From positions 9,192,782-9,256,781 of the forward strand of contig CM053328.1 of assembly GCA_028583605.1 (NCBI GenBank): DNA of 64,000 nucleotides, given 5' to 3'. The stretch comes from Dastarcus helophoroides (taxonomy: Eukaryota > Arthropoda > Insecta > Coleoptera > Bothrideridae). The notes beneath the pieces were generated by a model. It did not search any database, was not told where the DNA came from, and was given only the letters and a program-made list of their open reading frames with translations. The position numbers and the translations under genes were made by a program. This document shows positions 21,264 through 32,820 of the stretch, piece by piece; position 1 is the first letter of the stretch; each line of letters starts with the position of its first letter.

Positions 21264-24260
21264 TTTTAAAAATCTTTAAATTTTTAGAAAATTCGTATTT
21301 TTTCGAAAGTGACGAATTTTTGTAAAGCTCATTTTTCTCACATTTGTCCCAAAACTTTGACTTCTTTAGAAATTTCGATTTCTTTAGATGTTTCAATTTT
21401 TTTTTAAACTTCGACCTCTTTTGAAGTTTATATTTTTTCGCAAACTTCAACGTGTTTTGTAAAGTTGCACTTTTTTGAAAATTACCAAAAGTTTTTAAAT
21501 TCTCACTCTTTTATTCAAATTTTCACTATCTTTTATATTTTTTTAAAATTTCAAATATATTTCAAAACTACTATTTGCCATTTAACATGTTTTTAAATTG
21601 CGATTTTCTCGAAAATTTCGATTCTTTTTGAAGCTTGCGATTGTTTTAGTCTCCACATTATTCCCAAACGTCGATATTTTACAACTCCGGATTGTTTTGT
21701 ACGTCACTTTATAAAAAAATTTAATTTTTTAGGAATCCCAAGCTGTTTTCAAAGTTGTGACTTTTTAAAAATTTTGACTTTGTAAATCTTTGTATTTTTT
21801 AAATTTGTTTTTTTTTGGAAAATAGAATGCTAGTGATCATTTTGAAAGTTTCTCTAATCAAAAAATGTTTTCCTTTCTTACAATTCTTAGAAAAACCTTG
21901 ACTATTTCAAAATTTTAACTTAATTTTTAAATAAGACCCAGTTTTCAAAATTTCCTACTTTTTTTTGAAAATTTCGATATTTTTCCAATCTGGATATTTT
22001 TTCAAACTTCAAAATGTCGATGTTTTTCAAAAATTCTTCTGTTTTTCAAAATTTTAATTTTTTTTTAAAATATTCAATTTTCTGAAAATATTGTTTTAAA
22101 AAAACGATTTTTTTCCAAACTTCGCAGTTATTTTAAATATTTGATAATTTCTTTAAAAATTTTAAATTTTTGTGAAAATCTTTACTTTTTTTGAAATTAC
22201 AACTTATTTTTTTAAATTATAACCAGTTTCCAAAAATTCCTACTTTTCTTGAAATTTTCGATGTTTGTCGAATCTAAATATTTTTTTCAAAATTCCGTCA
22301 TTTTTAAAATTTTCGACTTTTCCTTTCGCCCTATTTTAAAATTTTATGACTTTTTTGAAAATTTTAAATTGTTTGCAATTTTCGACCTTTTTAAGGTTCG
22401 ATTGCTTTTCCAAAATTCATTTTGTGAAAAATTTATCTTCTTTTGTAGCTTTTTACTACCATTTTCATCTGTTTTTCAAAATTAAAATTTCTTTTCAAAA
22501 ATTTAGAATTTTCGGAATTTTTTTTTAAATTAGTTCGATTTTGTTTGAAAATGTTTGAATTGTTTTAAATGTTGAATATTTTTTTTTAATTTTAAACTTT
22601 TGAAAATTTTTATTTCTGATAATTAGAGAGACTCCAAAAGTTTGCTAAATTCGATATTTTTTTAAATTTCGCCTTTTTTGTAAATTTCGACTCTTTAAGG
22701 TTTGACGAATTTTTTTTTTCAAAATTAGTTTATTTAATTATTTAAACTTTTAGACTATTTTCGACGCTTTTAAAAATTTTTCCTATAGCAAAATTTTGAT
22801 TGCTTTATAAGTTAACATTTTTCAAAAATTTTTACTATTTTTAAGACATTTCGATATTCTTTGGTTATTTCGACCTTATAAAATTTAGATTCTCTCATTT
22901 TTTCCAAAATCTAATCCTTTAGTCATTTCGATTGTCTCAAATTGTTGATATTTTTTTGAACATTTTAACCTTTTAAAAATTTTGACTTATGAAAATTAGC
23001 GAGCCTCCAAAAAATTCGATATTTTTTTTTAATTTCGCGTTTTCTGCAGATTTCGATCTTTTTAAAGTTTGGTTACTTTTTTAAAATTCGTTTTGTCAAA
23101 ATTTTATCTTTTTTGAGCTTTTTAGCATTTTCGTCTGTTTTTCAAAATTACATTTTTTTTTCAAAAATTTACAATTTTCAAAAAATTTTCTTTTTTAAAA
23201 AGTGTATGATTTTGTTTCGAAATGTTTGAATTGTTTCAAATGTTTGATATTTTTTTGAAAAATTTAAACTTTTAAAAATTTTGACTTCTAGAAATTAGCG
23301 AGACTCCCAAAAATTTCGATATTTTTTTCAATGTCGCCCTTTTTATAAATTTTGAGTTTTTTAAGTTTTGGTTGCTTTTTGAAAATTCGTTTTGTCAAAA
23401 TATTATCTTTTTTGAGCTTTTTACCATTGTGTTTCATAATTTTTTTGGATTTTGTTTAAAATGCTTGAATTGTTTAAATTTTCAAAATTTGATATTTTTT
23501 TAAATTTCGCCTTCTCTGTAGATTTCCACTTTTTAAGGTTTGACTAGGTTTTTTCAAAGTTGATTTTTTCAATTTGTTTTTAACTTTTTATACTATTATC
23601 AACTTTTTTAAAAATTTTCCTGAAAGCGAAATTTTCACTGTTTTAAAATGTTTCGTCTTTCATAAGTTAAAATTTTTTCGAAAATGTTTACTACATTTTA
23701 GATATTTCGATATTTTTTGGTTATTTCGACCTTTCAAAATTTAGTTTTTCTTATTTTTTTCTAAAATATAATCCTTTCATAATTTCGACATTTTTCAAAA
23801 TTTCAATTTTTCCAACATTTTAGATTTTTTTTTAATTTTGATAATGAAATTTTCGACCTTTTTAGAAGTTTTGAAATTTGTTCGTCAAATTTTTTGTAAA
23901 TGTTAACTTTTTCTTTAAAATTCTGACAGTTTGAAATTTCCCACATTTTTGGAAAATGTTAAATTCCTTGAAAGCAATTTTCATTTAAATTTCCACTTCT
24001 GTTCAAAACTTCGATTTCTTTCGAAATTTCAAACTTTTGGAAAATGTCAACTTTCTTTTTTAAATCTTTAATCTTTTTTGTGAAGGTTTACTACTTTTAC
24101 TAAAAAAATCTACTTTTTTGTAATTGTCAAGAGTTTTTGAAAATCTACTTTACTTTTTGAAAAATTTTGGTCATTTTTTATAATGTCAGCATTTTTATTT
24201 TACGATTAATATTTACGATTACCGTATTTTTCAAAATTTCAAGTTTTTTGCACTTTTTCA
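21264..24260 (+). repeat. ~18-base array, T-rich on the + strand, with ~300-360 bp higher-order units
   Basis: The unit is roughly TTTTTGAAAATTTCGAC with heavy divergence. A longer unit, marked by GAGACTCC or GAGCCTCC followed by TTCGATATTTTTTT and TTTCGCC, recurs at about 22,628, 22,992 and 23,290 and more weakly near 23,490. All frames inside (for example 22,249-22,485) are Phe/Lys-rich and not genes. Confidence 0.7.
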
Positions 24261-24279
24261 ATTTGTTTTTTAAACGGCT

Positions 24280-24475
24280 TCGGCCATGCATCGCTGAAAT
24301 CCATCGCATAAGCAGCGTGGCGTTGTCAACTCAGAAAATCTACAGTAAAACTGTTGGAAATGTGTATTATTGTATCCACGCGTACAATCTATGCTAAGAA
24401 CCGAGTAGTTGTGGAAGTCTGGCGCTGTACTCAGTGCAAAAATAGTTAACTGCAATTATTACCAGTGAACTACCT
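24280..24475 (+). repeat. Dispersed repeat, copy related to 54,640
   Basis: ATCGCATAAGCAG, then TATTATTGTATC followed by ACGCG, then CAATCTATGCTAAGAACCGAG, match 54,650-54,920 in order. The 54 kb copy has about 150 bases of A-rich array inserted between the parts. Confidence 0.6.
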
Positions 24476-24479
24476 TAAG

Positions 24480-25520
24480 CAGCAAAAATAGATGACCCGA
24501 AATGAATTAAGCAGCAAAACTAGATGACCCAGGAGTCCTTTTTTCTTCTTTCACGCAGACGAGGTCACCGGTATTATTAGCTAGTATACGAAATGACAAG
24601 AATTCTTAGTTAAATTTCCACTGACTCGATTTCTAAAGAAAAGGATTATTCCCAAAATGGTGTCAACTTAAAGAAATCGATATATGTTCTGATTTAAACC
24701 AAAACAACACAATATTGAGTCTTTAACTAATTTAAATGTTAGGAAGGACATTGAAACTGTTGTTTGTTAAATCCACTCAGCAAATTGTAGAGTTATACTC
24801 AGATTTGCGAGGGATGATTGCTTGTGCTAACAACCCCGGCGGAATAATTGCGAACAGAGGGCTTAACGTTGTTATCTAAGTCGATTAAATTATTACCAGA
24901 CACGAACGTAATTTTTCAGACTAATTGCACAAAGAGGTTCCCTTTGCGTCGACCTTCACACAGCAGGCTTTGAATACGAGGCAAAACAGGCGGACAAACC
25001 CAGTCGCCCGTGGAAAAGTTTGAGGACGACAAAAATCCAAGAGCAGCTCTCAACTCTCAACTTCGATAGAAAAAGTTTTTAATCAAAATGCCTTTAAAAT
25101 ATTTCCGCTATTGATTTCTCAAAAGCGTGCGAAGTTATTTAGCTTGGATGAGCCACATTGATAAAACATCATCTGGCCTACACGTGGATATCATTCATCT
25201 GGCGAATTCCTCGAAATAATTAAAACCTCACCGCGTCTTGGCTCGATACCAGTCGGAGCTTCTCGGATATTAAATTCAAATTCAATTTAACCACATTGCG
25301 CCAAATTTAAAGAATTTTGCATAAATTATGGTTTGAGCTAGTCTCTGTTTGAGCTAGACGACCTAAATTGATTAATTTTGACGACCGAAGACATGAATGG
25401 CTGCAACGACATGATTTTAATTAATTGTAAGACGCTATCTAAGTTCTAAGTAAATAATATTTAAAAACCAATTACGCAACAATGAAAATAAAACAGCGGA
25501 AACATTGTTAAATTTTTCGG
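24480..25520. other. Unique island, no gene recognised
   Basis: About 1 kb of complex, moderately AT-rich sequence (GC-richest at 24,930-25,030 and 25,190-25,260). No frame longer than 60 codons and no RNA gene. GCAGCAAAANTAGATGACCC occurs twice at 24,480-24,530, a 28-base direct repeat step. The 16-mer motif follows immediately. Confidence 0.35.
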
Positions 25521-25523
25521 AAG

Positions 25524-25539
25524 TTGGTGGATGCGCCGG
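25524..25539 (+). promoter_or_regulatory. Copy of the TTGGTGGATGCGCCGG motif
   Basis: Exact 16-base copy. An AACAATG .. CATTGTT inverted repeat lies just upstream (about 25,480-25,510) and a TATCGATA pair about 65 bases downstream. Confidence 0.5.
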
Positions 25540-25602
25540 GTATTTAATGTTCACTAATCAATAATTTCTACCATTGATAGTATCTATAGATTTTTGCAAT
25601 AA

Positions 25603-25619
25603 TATCGATAGTATCGATA
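25603..25619 (+). promoter_or_regulatory. Pair of TATCGATA (DRE/BEAF-type) sites
   Basis: Two perfect TATCGATA octamers start at 25,603 and 25,612. In Drosophila this octamer is bound by DREF and its CGATA half by BEAF-32, at promoters and domain boundaries. Function here is inferred from the motif only. Confidence 0.5.
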
Positions 25620-25639
25620 TTTTCAGATAATAATTTTAT

Positions 25640-25935
25640 TAAATAAAATGAACCTACCAATCTAACCTGCCGTTGCTATCTAGGTTCCAACGATCGCCCA
25701 CAGTGGGGAGATAGCTGCCCCAATTCACGATACCTCGAGAACCTATGCAAATTTTCCAGTACGTATAACCCGCAATAAATTTTCTCATTGGTCGATTTAT
25801 TCTATTTTTATGGAAAATGTAACATAAACTTAACCATGTAATATAATTGAGGAAAACAACTTTGTTTTTAAATAACTAACTGATATGTCACCCTAACTCA
25901 TTCAGTATTTTACAGCCATTGCTTTATTCAATTTG
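25640..25935. other. Unique sequence between regulatory motifs and array
   Basis: Complex sequence up to about 25,900 with no ORF above 60 codons and no RNA gene. Confidence 0.35.
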
Positions 25936-25939
25936 TTTA

Positions 25940-27485
25940 AATAAATCGATTTTTTAAATATAGCTTTTTTAAAAATGTATGCCTTTTTAAATTAAGTACT
26001 TTTCAAAATTTCGACGTTTAAAATTTCTTCTTTTAAAATTTTGCCTCTTTTGAAACTTTCGACTTTTTCCAAAATTTCAACTTTTTTCAAAAATTTACCC
26101 ACTTCACTTTATCGAAAATTTCGTTTTTCTTCACTGATATTCAACGTATCGAAGAGTTCACCTTTTCGAAAAATTTGACTTTTTAAACATTTCAATTTCT
26201 TTAATTTAAAATTTCTAAAATTTCAGTTTCTCTGGAAAAATCAAAATGTCGAGTTTCTTAGTGAATTTTGCTATAGTTTCGATTTTATTTGCAAATTTTG
26301 AATTTTTTATCAAAATGTCGACTTTTTCAAAACTTTCACTTAAAAAATTTTTTTCATACAATTTTTAACTACCCAAAATATCAACTTTTTTTAAAATTTT
26401 ACTTTTTAAAAAATTTTTTTTTTCCCTTTCAATAATTCTAGCTTTTCTTGGAAAGTTTGTCGCCGAAGATTTGTTAAAATGGCAATTTTTTTGAAAAATT
26501 GTATTTTTTCAAAATCTCGACTTCTTTTTAAAACTTGAGGTTTTAGGACTTTTGACCTTCTAAATTTCGACTTTTTTTAATCTCTCTCTTTAAAAACAGA
26601 TGTTTTTTTTTTAATTTTGGCTTTTAAAAATGTAGATATTAACTTCGAAAATTTTGACACCTTTTGAAAACCTTGACTTTTTAAAATGTTGACATTTTTT
26701 CCAAATTTCCACTTTATTTTTCAAATTTTTAACTTTTTTAAAGGTTTTTTAAAAATTTCTTCCTTTAACAAAATTCTTGAATTTTTTGAAAATGTCGACT
26801 TTTAACAGTATCTTTTCAAAATGTTAACACAAATCTTCAAAAGTTTGATTTTTTAAATCCTAATTTCTTAAGAACAATTTTAATTTTTTCAAAATTTCGT
26901 CATTTTTCAAAATTTTGGTTTTTAAAAATTTTCACTTTTTTTAAAATTTCGCCTTCATCTAAAAATAACCATTTTTTTTATCAACTCCTATGGAAATTTT
27001 GGATCTTTTTGCAAAATTTTCGTTTTGCATCTTAAAGTTTTTGATTTATTTCCAAAATTTGAATTTTTTTCAAAATGTCGATATTTTTCAACATGTTAGG
27101 CCTTTTTGAAAATCATACCTCTTTTTGAAAACCTCGACAGTTTTTTTAAATTGATTTTCTTTATAAGATTTGTGACTTTTTAACCTTTTTCTCAAAGTTT
27201 TAATCAAGAAAAATTTTAAAATTTTTGAAAATTTTGACCTTTTTTTGGAATTTAGGCTTTCCCAAAATTTGGGTGTTTAGGAGATTGCACTGAAAATTCT
27301 TCATTTTTTTTAAATCTCGACCTTTCTACATGTATTCGAATATTTTTTAAATTTCAGACCATTTTTTAAAATTTAAACTTTTTTGAAAATTTTACCATTT
27401 TTTTAAATATTGGCTTTTTTTAGTAATATTTATCTTTTTTTTGGAACTTTTAAGTTTCTCTAAAAGCTTCCGACATTTGTCAAAA
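25940..27485 (+). repeat. ~18-base array, T-rich polarity
   Basis: The clearest stretch of the unit: AAAATTTCGAC-like blocks at 26,004, 26,021, 26,037, 26,055, 26,074 and 26,092 give spacings of 16-19 bases. CG occurs mostly inside the TTTCGA core. Confidence 0.75.
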
Positions 27486-27489
27486 TTTT

Positions 27490-28470
27490 GAACTTTTTGA
27501 AAATTTTTGACTGTGTGGAGAATTTCCACTTTCTTTTAAAAAACCACGCAATTTAAAAAAATCTAAATTTTTGAAAAACCAAAAACCAGAAGAATTTTCA
27601 ACATTTTGAAAAATAAATGAATTTGTAAAGAATGTTGCAACATTTAGTAAAGACAAATTTTCCAAAAAAAAAAAGGTAAAATTTCAAAATATAAGAAATT
27701 TAAAAAAAAATGTTTTAAAAATGTCGAAATATTTATAAAAAGTTAAAATTTTCAAATGGTCACTCGAAATTATGAAGAAAATTCGTATAAATTTAAAAAA
27801 TCAAAATATTGAAAATGGTGAAAAAATTTTTAAAAAGCGATTTTCGAAATAAGTCAAAATTTTCAAAGAAATGAAAAACTGAATAAATCAAGGAATTTTT
27901 AAAAATATTCGAAATAAAAAAAATGTTTTAAAAAATATTTTGAAAACAAGTTTCAAATTTTCGAAGAGGTCAAAAAGGGGTCGAAATTTTTAAAAGACAA
28001 TTTCAAAAAGAAATTAAAATTTTGGAAAAAAGTGTCAAAAATTGTAAAACATTTCGAAATTTTGATATAAACTTTTCAAAAAAATGGTAGGACGTTTCAA
28101 AAAAAGTCGAAGCAAAGTTTGAAAAAAATCGATATTTGCCACTAACGTTGACATTTGTTTTAATGTTTAATCAAAAAAATGGAATGTTGAAAAATCTGGA
28201 TTTTTAAGGAAATTCGAAACTTTGAAAAAATTTGGAATTGAAATAAACAATCGCAAATTTGAAAAAATGTCAAAAATATCAAGGAAGTTGAGATTTTCAA
28301 AAAAAAAGGGTCGAAATGTTCGAAATGATTGAACCTTTCAAAAATCAAAGTTGACATTTTAAAAAAGTAAAAATTTTGAAAATCATCGAAATTTGAGGAA
28401 AAGTCAAAAATCTTCAAAAAGAGCAAATTTTGGAAAGAGTCCTAATTCTCAAAGAAAATCGTAAAATATT
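27490..28470 (-). repeat. ~18-base array, inverted (A-rich) block
   Basis: Polarity flips abruptly near 27,490: the + strand now reads AAAAAGTCGAAATTTTC-like units for about 1 kb before flipping back near 28,480. An inversion or oppositely oriented insertions would explain it. Confidence 0.7.
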
Positions 28471-28489
28471 TCAGCCTTTTATGAAACTC

Positions 28490-29880
28490 GACATTTTCAA
28501 AAAATTTAAAGCTTTAAAACTGAAACTAAATAGTTGCAATTTTTGAAGTTTAACAAAAAAATGAAGTTTTAAATAAAAGCAGAAACTAAATATTGTTACG
28601 TGCGTTATCGGTTCAAAATGATACACGTGATAGATTATACCCACTTTATTACTGAATTGCGTTACAATATTTTCCTCGAAATTCATCTTTTTCTTAAAAC
28701 TTTGATTTTTTGTTCGAGTTTCGTTTTTTTTATAAACGACTATTCTCAAAATTGTACTTTCTCTTAAAATTTGACTTTCTTAGAAAAAATTTGATCTTGT
28801 TCTTCATTTGGTAGTCGAAACTTGGACTGCTTTTCCAAGATTTCTTTTTTTTTTCAAGTTTCTTAGCATCGAATCTTTTTGAAGCTTTTGATTTTTTCAA
28901 ATTTGACTTTTCAGAAATTTTGCCTGGTTTTTTAAAAGTTGCCTTTTCCTCGATATTTTAATTTTTATCTCAAAATGCGGTACTTAACTTTTCTGGAAAT
29001 TTAGACTTTTTCTCTTAAAATTGGTTTTTTCGAAATTTCGATTTTATTCTTAAAAATCTACTTTCTGGACTTTTTTTAATTATCTTTTCTGTCAAAATTC
29101 TGTCACTTTTTTTTTAATTTCGTTTTTTTTTTAATTTACTCCGCTAATTTCACATGTATCTTAAAATTCCCCTTATTTAAATTATTTCACGAAATTTCAA
29201 TATTTATTCCAAATGTGAGGTTTTAGTTCCTAAATATGTCGATTTTTTTCTCGAATTTTTTCTTAAAATTTCGTTTTCTCAAAATTCGTCTGTTTTCTCG
29301 ACTTGTTATCAAAAATGTTGAGAAAAATATGTCTGGGGAATTTTGAGAAAAGCATTCAATTCTTTACTAAAATTTAAACATTATGTTAAAGTCGGAGTAA
29401 TGAAATAAAAATTGCAACTTTTTTCACAACATCTTTAGATTTTGGCTTTATTCGAATTTTCAACAGTTTTTTATTCTTTTTAGGAAAGGTTGAGTTTTTA
29501 TTTTAAATTTGTTTTCAAAAATAAGCGACTTTCCCAAATTAGATATTTTTTTCGAAATTCGTAGTTTTCGAAATTAAGATTTATAAAAATTCAACTTGTT
29601 TGTCTCCAAATTGAACTTTTTAATAAAAATTTTAAATTATCTTTTAAACATTTCGAGTTTTCTTGATATTTTAACAATATTTTTCAAAAATTATTATTTT
29701 TCTTTTTGAAATCCATTTTTTCGGTTTTGTCTGTTTTTTTAATAAAAATTTCCTAATATTTCATATTTCCCATACATTAAAATACGATACTTTCGGAAAT
29801 TTGTACTCGTAATTTTCTCAAAATGTTTAGTTTTTTCAAAACTCCGCATTTTTCCAAAATTGGATGGATATTTCAATAAA
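28490..29880 (+). repeat. ~18-base array, T-rich polarity restored
   Basis: Same unit as before 27,485 but more degenerate. About 28,580-28,670 is more complex and may be a small insertion. Confidence 0.6.
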
Positions 29881-30003
29881 ATAAGCCAGATTGCAATTGC
29901 AAAGTTCACGTAGATGAGGCAAACCTTGTCTTACGGGTTGCATCGCAACATCCATTGATACGAATGTCCTGGGCGTGACTTTACTTTCATCTAGTTCGAC
30001 AAA

Positions 30004-30133
30004 TGATCAATTAAATGTTCTGTAATTAAACAGTTAAACGTGCTTAAAATCGAAAATATATACAACCGCGGTTGTACATATTTTCAATTTTAAGCACATT
30101 TAACTGTTTAATTACAGAACATTTAATTGGTCA
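30004..30133. repeat. 130-base near-perfect palindrome centred on ACAACCGCGGTTGT
   Basis: The arms of about 60 bases each (left ATCAATTAAATGTTCTGTAA, right TTACAGAACATTTAATTGGT) are complementary with only a few mismatches and almost no spacer; the centre at about 30,062-30,075 is an exact palindrome. It encodes nothing. A palindromic MITE or a hairpin RNA are both possible. The 73-codon minus frame at 30,182-30,403 is separate and unrecognised. Confidence 0.8.
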
Positions 30134-30600
30134 TTTCAATAAAGATATAAATATACTGAAACTTTCAACAACTTGGGAAATTTAAGTTTCAACAAAATGA
30201 TCAATTTTTTCCCCTTCGCATCCCCTTCGAAGTGACGATTGGTGGACGGTAAACGGTGACAGTAGTTCGAAATTTCTTACGTCCCCCTGCGAGAATTTTA
30301 TAAAGCGATTCGACCGTAAGGGATAGAAAATGGCATTTGAATTCTTTTTTTGCAAACATTTTAGAAACCTTCGAGAAAAAGATTTCTTGTGAATTTTCGA
30401 CAATTAGCGAAATTGTTTTAATAAATGAAATTTTAATTTAAATTTGTTTTCTTTTACTGGAAATTTTTATCATTAAAGTTTTTGGAATCTTCGAGTGTGA
30501 TAATTTCAGACTTAAACCTCCACTTTAAAATAGAAGTTCTCAAGATTTATCACGAAACATTAAACATTTTTATTAAAAGATGAACGGTGCTTGTTAAGAA
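30134..30600. other. Unique AT-rich stretch, nothing recognised
   Basis: A slightly GC-richer block around 30,210-30,330 gives a 73-codon minus-strand frame without motif. No RNA gene seen. Confidence 0.35.
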
Positions 30601-30601
30601 C

Positions 30602-30679
30602 TATCGATACTGTGGAGCATTATTATCGATAGTTTCCGATAGTCAAAACCATCGATATTATCGATAGTTCCTATCGATA
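30602..30679. promoter_or_regulatory. Cluster of four TATCGATA sites
   Basis: Perfect octamers start at 30,602, 30,624, 30,659 and 30,672, with a near match (CATCGATA) at 30,650. Such clustering is what DREF- and BEAF-32-bound elements look like in flies. The 16-mer motif follows 45 bases later, then a GC-richer unique island, so a promoter or boundary element is plausible. Confidence 0.6.
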
Positions 30680-30724
30680 TTTAGTTACCACAGCGGGTAT
30701 TTTTAAAGCCGCCCGATGTGCAAA

Positions 30725-30740
30725 TTGGTGGATGCGCCGG
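30725..30740 (+). promoter_or_regulatory. Copy of the TTGGTGGATGCGCCGG motif
   Basis: Exact 16-base copy between the TATCGATA cluster and the unique island. Confidence 0.5.
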
Positions 30741-30744
30741 GTCG

Positions 30745-31260
30745 AGTATTCGGCATAAATATAGTATTAATTGTTCTTAGATTCTCGATTTTCCTCCACG
30801 CCATTCGTGATGTTTTATTAAGAATAAAACGCGATCGCCAGCTGCGACGGAAACGAATTACCGGGTGGTTAAAAAGGCCGACAATAAAATAACTTCTCTT
30901 CTTTTATTCATTTACCCGCACAAGAATTAAGCTAATTGCCGGCAAAGAAAGCCGAAATCGTATTTCAGTGCTCTGTTGGGGATCGAATGAAGTCCCCAAT
31001 CGCCTGAGAAGATTTATTTTATTCGGCGACTATAATTCCTCGTGAGTTTTACCATCTAAGCTTTCCGAGCCGGCAAGAGGTGTAAAAATGCAGCTCGGCT
31101 TCACGTATTACGCCCGACCCACGCACACACTCTGATTCCCGGAATGGCGTTATCCCACTTTCCACGTCAAATGTAACAAATCTGGAAATTATGGAAGGCT
31201 GAACAATCTCAGCACTACGTGTTGCTGCTTTAACGAAGTGTTGCGATAAACCTTAGTTGG
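30745..31260. other. GC-richer unique island
   Basis: Balanced composition, no frame above 60 codons, no recognised RNA. Its position after a TATCGATA cluster and the 16-mer motif suggests regulatory or 5' non-coding sequence, but no TATA-initiator pair could be identified. Confidence 0.35.
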
Positions 31261-32820
31261 TTCAAGGGCGCCTTTTTACATTTTTCTCCAGAAGACGTTT
31301 TTCCGCATAATGTTTGATGACATGAGTCAACAAAATTGAACTTTTGTCATGTCACATGGATTTCTTTTGTATTTTTTAAGAGTTAGTTGTTATCATTTAA
31401 AATAAGCAGTTTTGAAATTTTTATCAGCCACGACATTTGTCAAATGTTTGAAAAATGATAGATCTCCAGAAATATACACTGGGAACTTATAATTTTTGTT
31501 TTTCTAGATTATTTAGCTTTTAGGTCCTTCTTGATCGAGCAGTAGTAGTCAGTCAACACACTTTGAGTTTAATCTGCCCTGATAAAGTTTCTTCATCATT
31601 GCAGGTCCGCATGAAACTTTTATCAGTTCTTATTACCAGAGCCACCTAATTCGTAGGAATAAAGTCAAGATATGTATCTAAAAAATGAATCTTGATCCCC
31701 AAATTGCAACCCAAAGTTTTATACTCCAATAAAAGTTTTTTCACCAAATATTTTTAGATGTAACTCTTGTAACCAAAAATGTTCCAATTAAATTTTTGAA
31801 GCATCTTCATGCTGATTTTTTCAAAACATTTAATTTTTCTTTAAACAACGAGCCTTTTAGTAATTTTCTTAATTTGAGGATCTGCTACTACGACTACTTT
31901 ACTCATTCTGGGGAATTTTTCTTTAAAACATAAACTTTTATTTTTATTGGGACCCTTCCCCTCTAGAAAATTTGTTTGCTAAGCCTAACTTCATATGAAG
32001 TGGTGGCAGAAATATACCAGAGAGTTTTACAGGTGCAAATTCTTTACAGTATTCTATTTACAAATTAAAGATCTAGGTGTAGGACAAACTTTTTCCTAGA
32101 TTGTGATTTTTTCGATCCCTGGTGTCCCATTCACATAAAAAATACCCAAATTTTAATGATAAAAAAGACTTCAAATGAAGAATTAATATGACCATGGTAT
32201 TATATTTTATTTCTGATAAAAATTTTTTAAGAGGTAAATAATTTATGGACCTAAATAAAAACGAACAGTATTTGGAAAGACTACATTTCCAAAAATAAAT
32301 GTTACCTTGTCACAAGAAAACTGGGGGTGATGGAAAAAAATAAGTACTGTTTCATGATGGGGGTAGGTAGTCCAAACACAATTACCTACCAGAATTCGTG
32401 TGACAAAATCAGTGTTGACCAGGGTTATTTCTGTCAACTCCAAAATAATTATTGGCAGACAATTTAAAGCAATTCTGAATAAACTGTTGTTTAACGTGAT
32501 TCTGTGACTATGGCCGAATTCCGTGTAAATGTAAATTAATAAATCGGGACTTCGGCTAATTATGTTTTAAAATAGATGTTACTCATAGCGGCCTGTCAAA
32601 TAAATTGGCTTGGGAGTTAGTAACGTAATTAGGTAATTTGTTATTCATTACTCTCTATCTCGTTCGAGTCATATATTGCCACAAACGAGTTTGATAATGG
32701 CAGTTCAACCCTTAGCTTATCAATATGTGAATATTTTAGTACAAAATCAAGGACACAATATACTAAGGAAATTAACCTTGCTTGGAAAACTTACTTACTT
32801 GACTAAGCAAAAACATTACA
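31261..32820. other. Unique AT-rich sequence, no gene recognised
   Basis: Contains a 13-base inverted repeat around 31,579-31,626 (CTGATAAAGTTTC .. GAAACTTTTATCAG) and a 66-codon minus-strand frame at 32,243-32,443 without known motif. Nothing else stands out. Confidence 0.35.
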
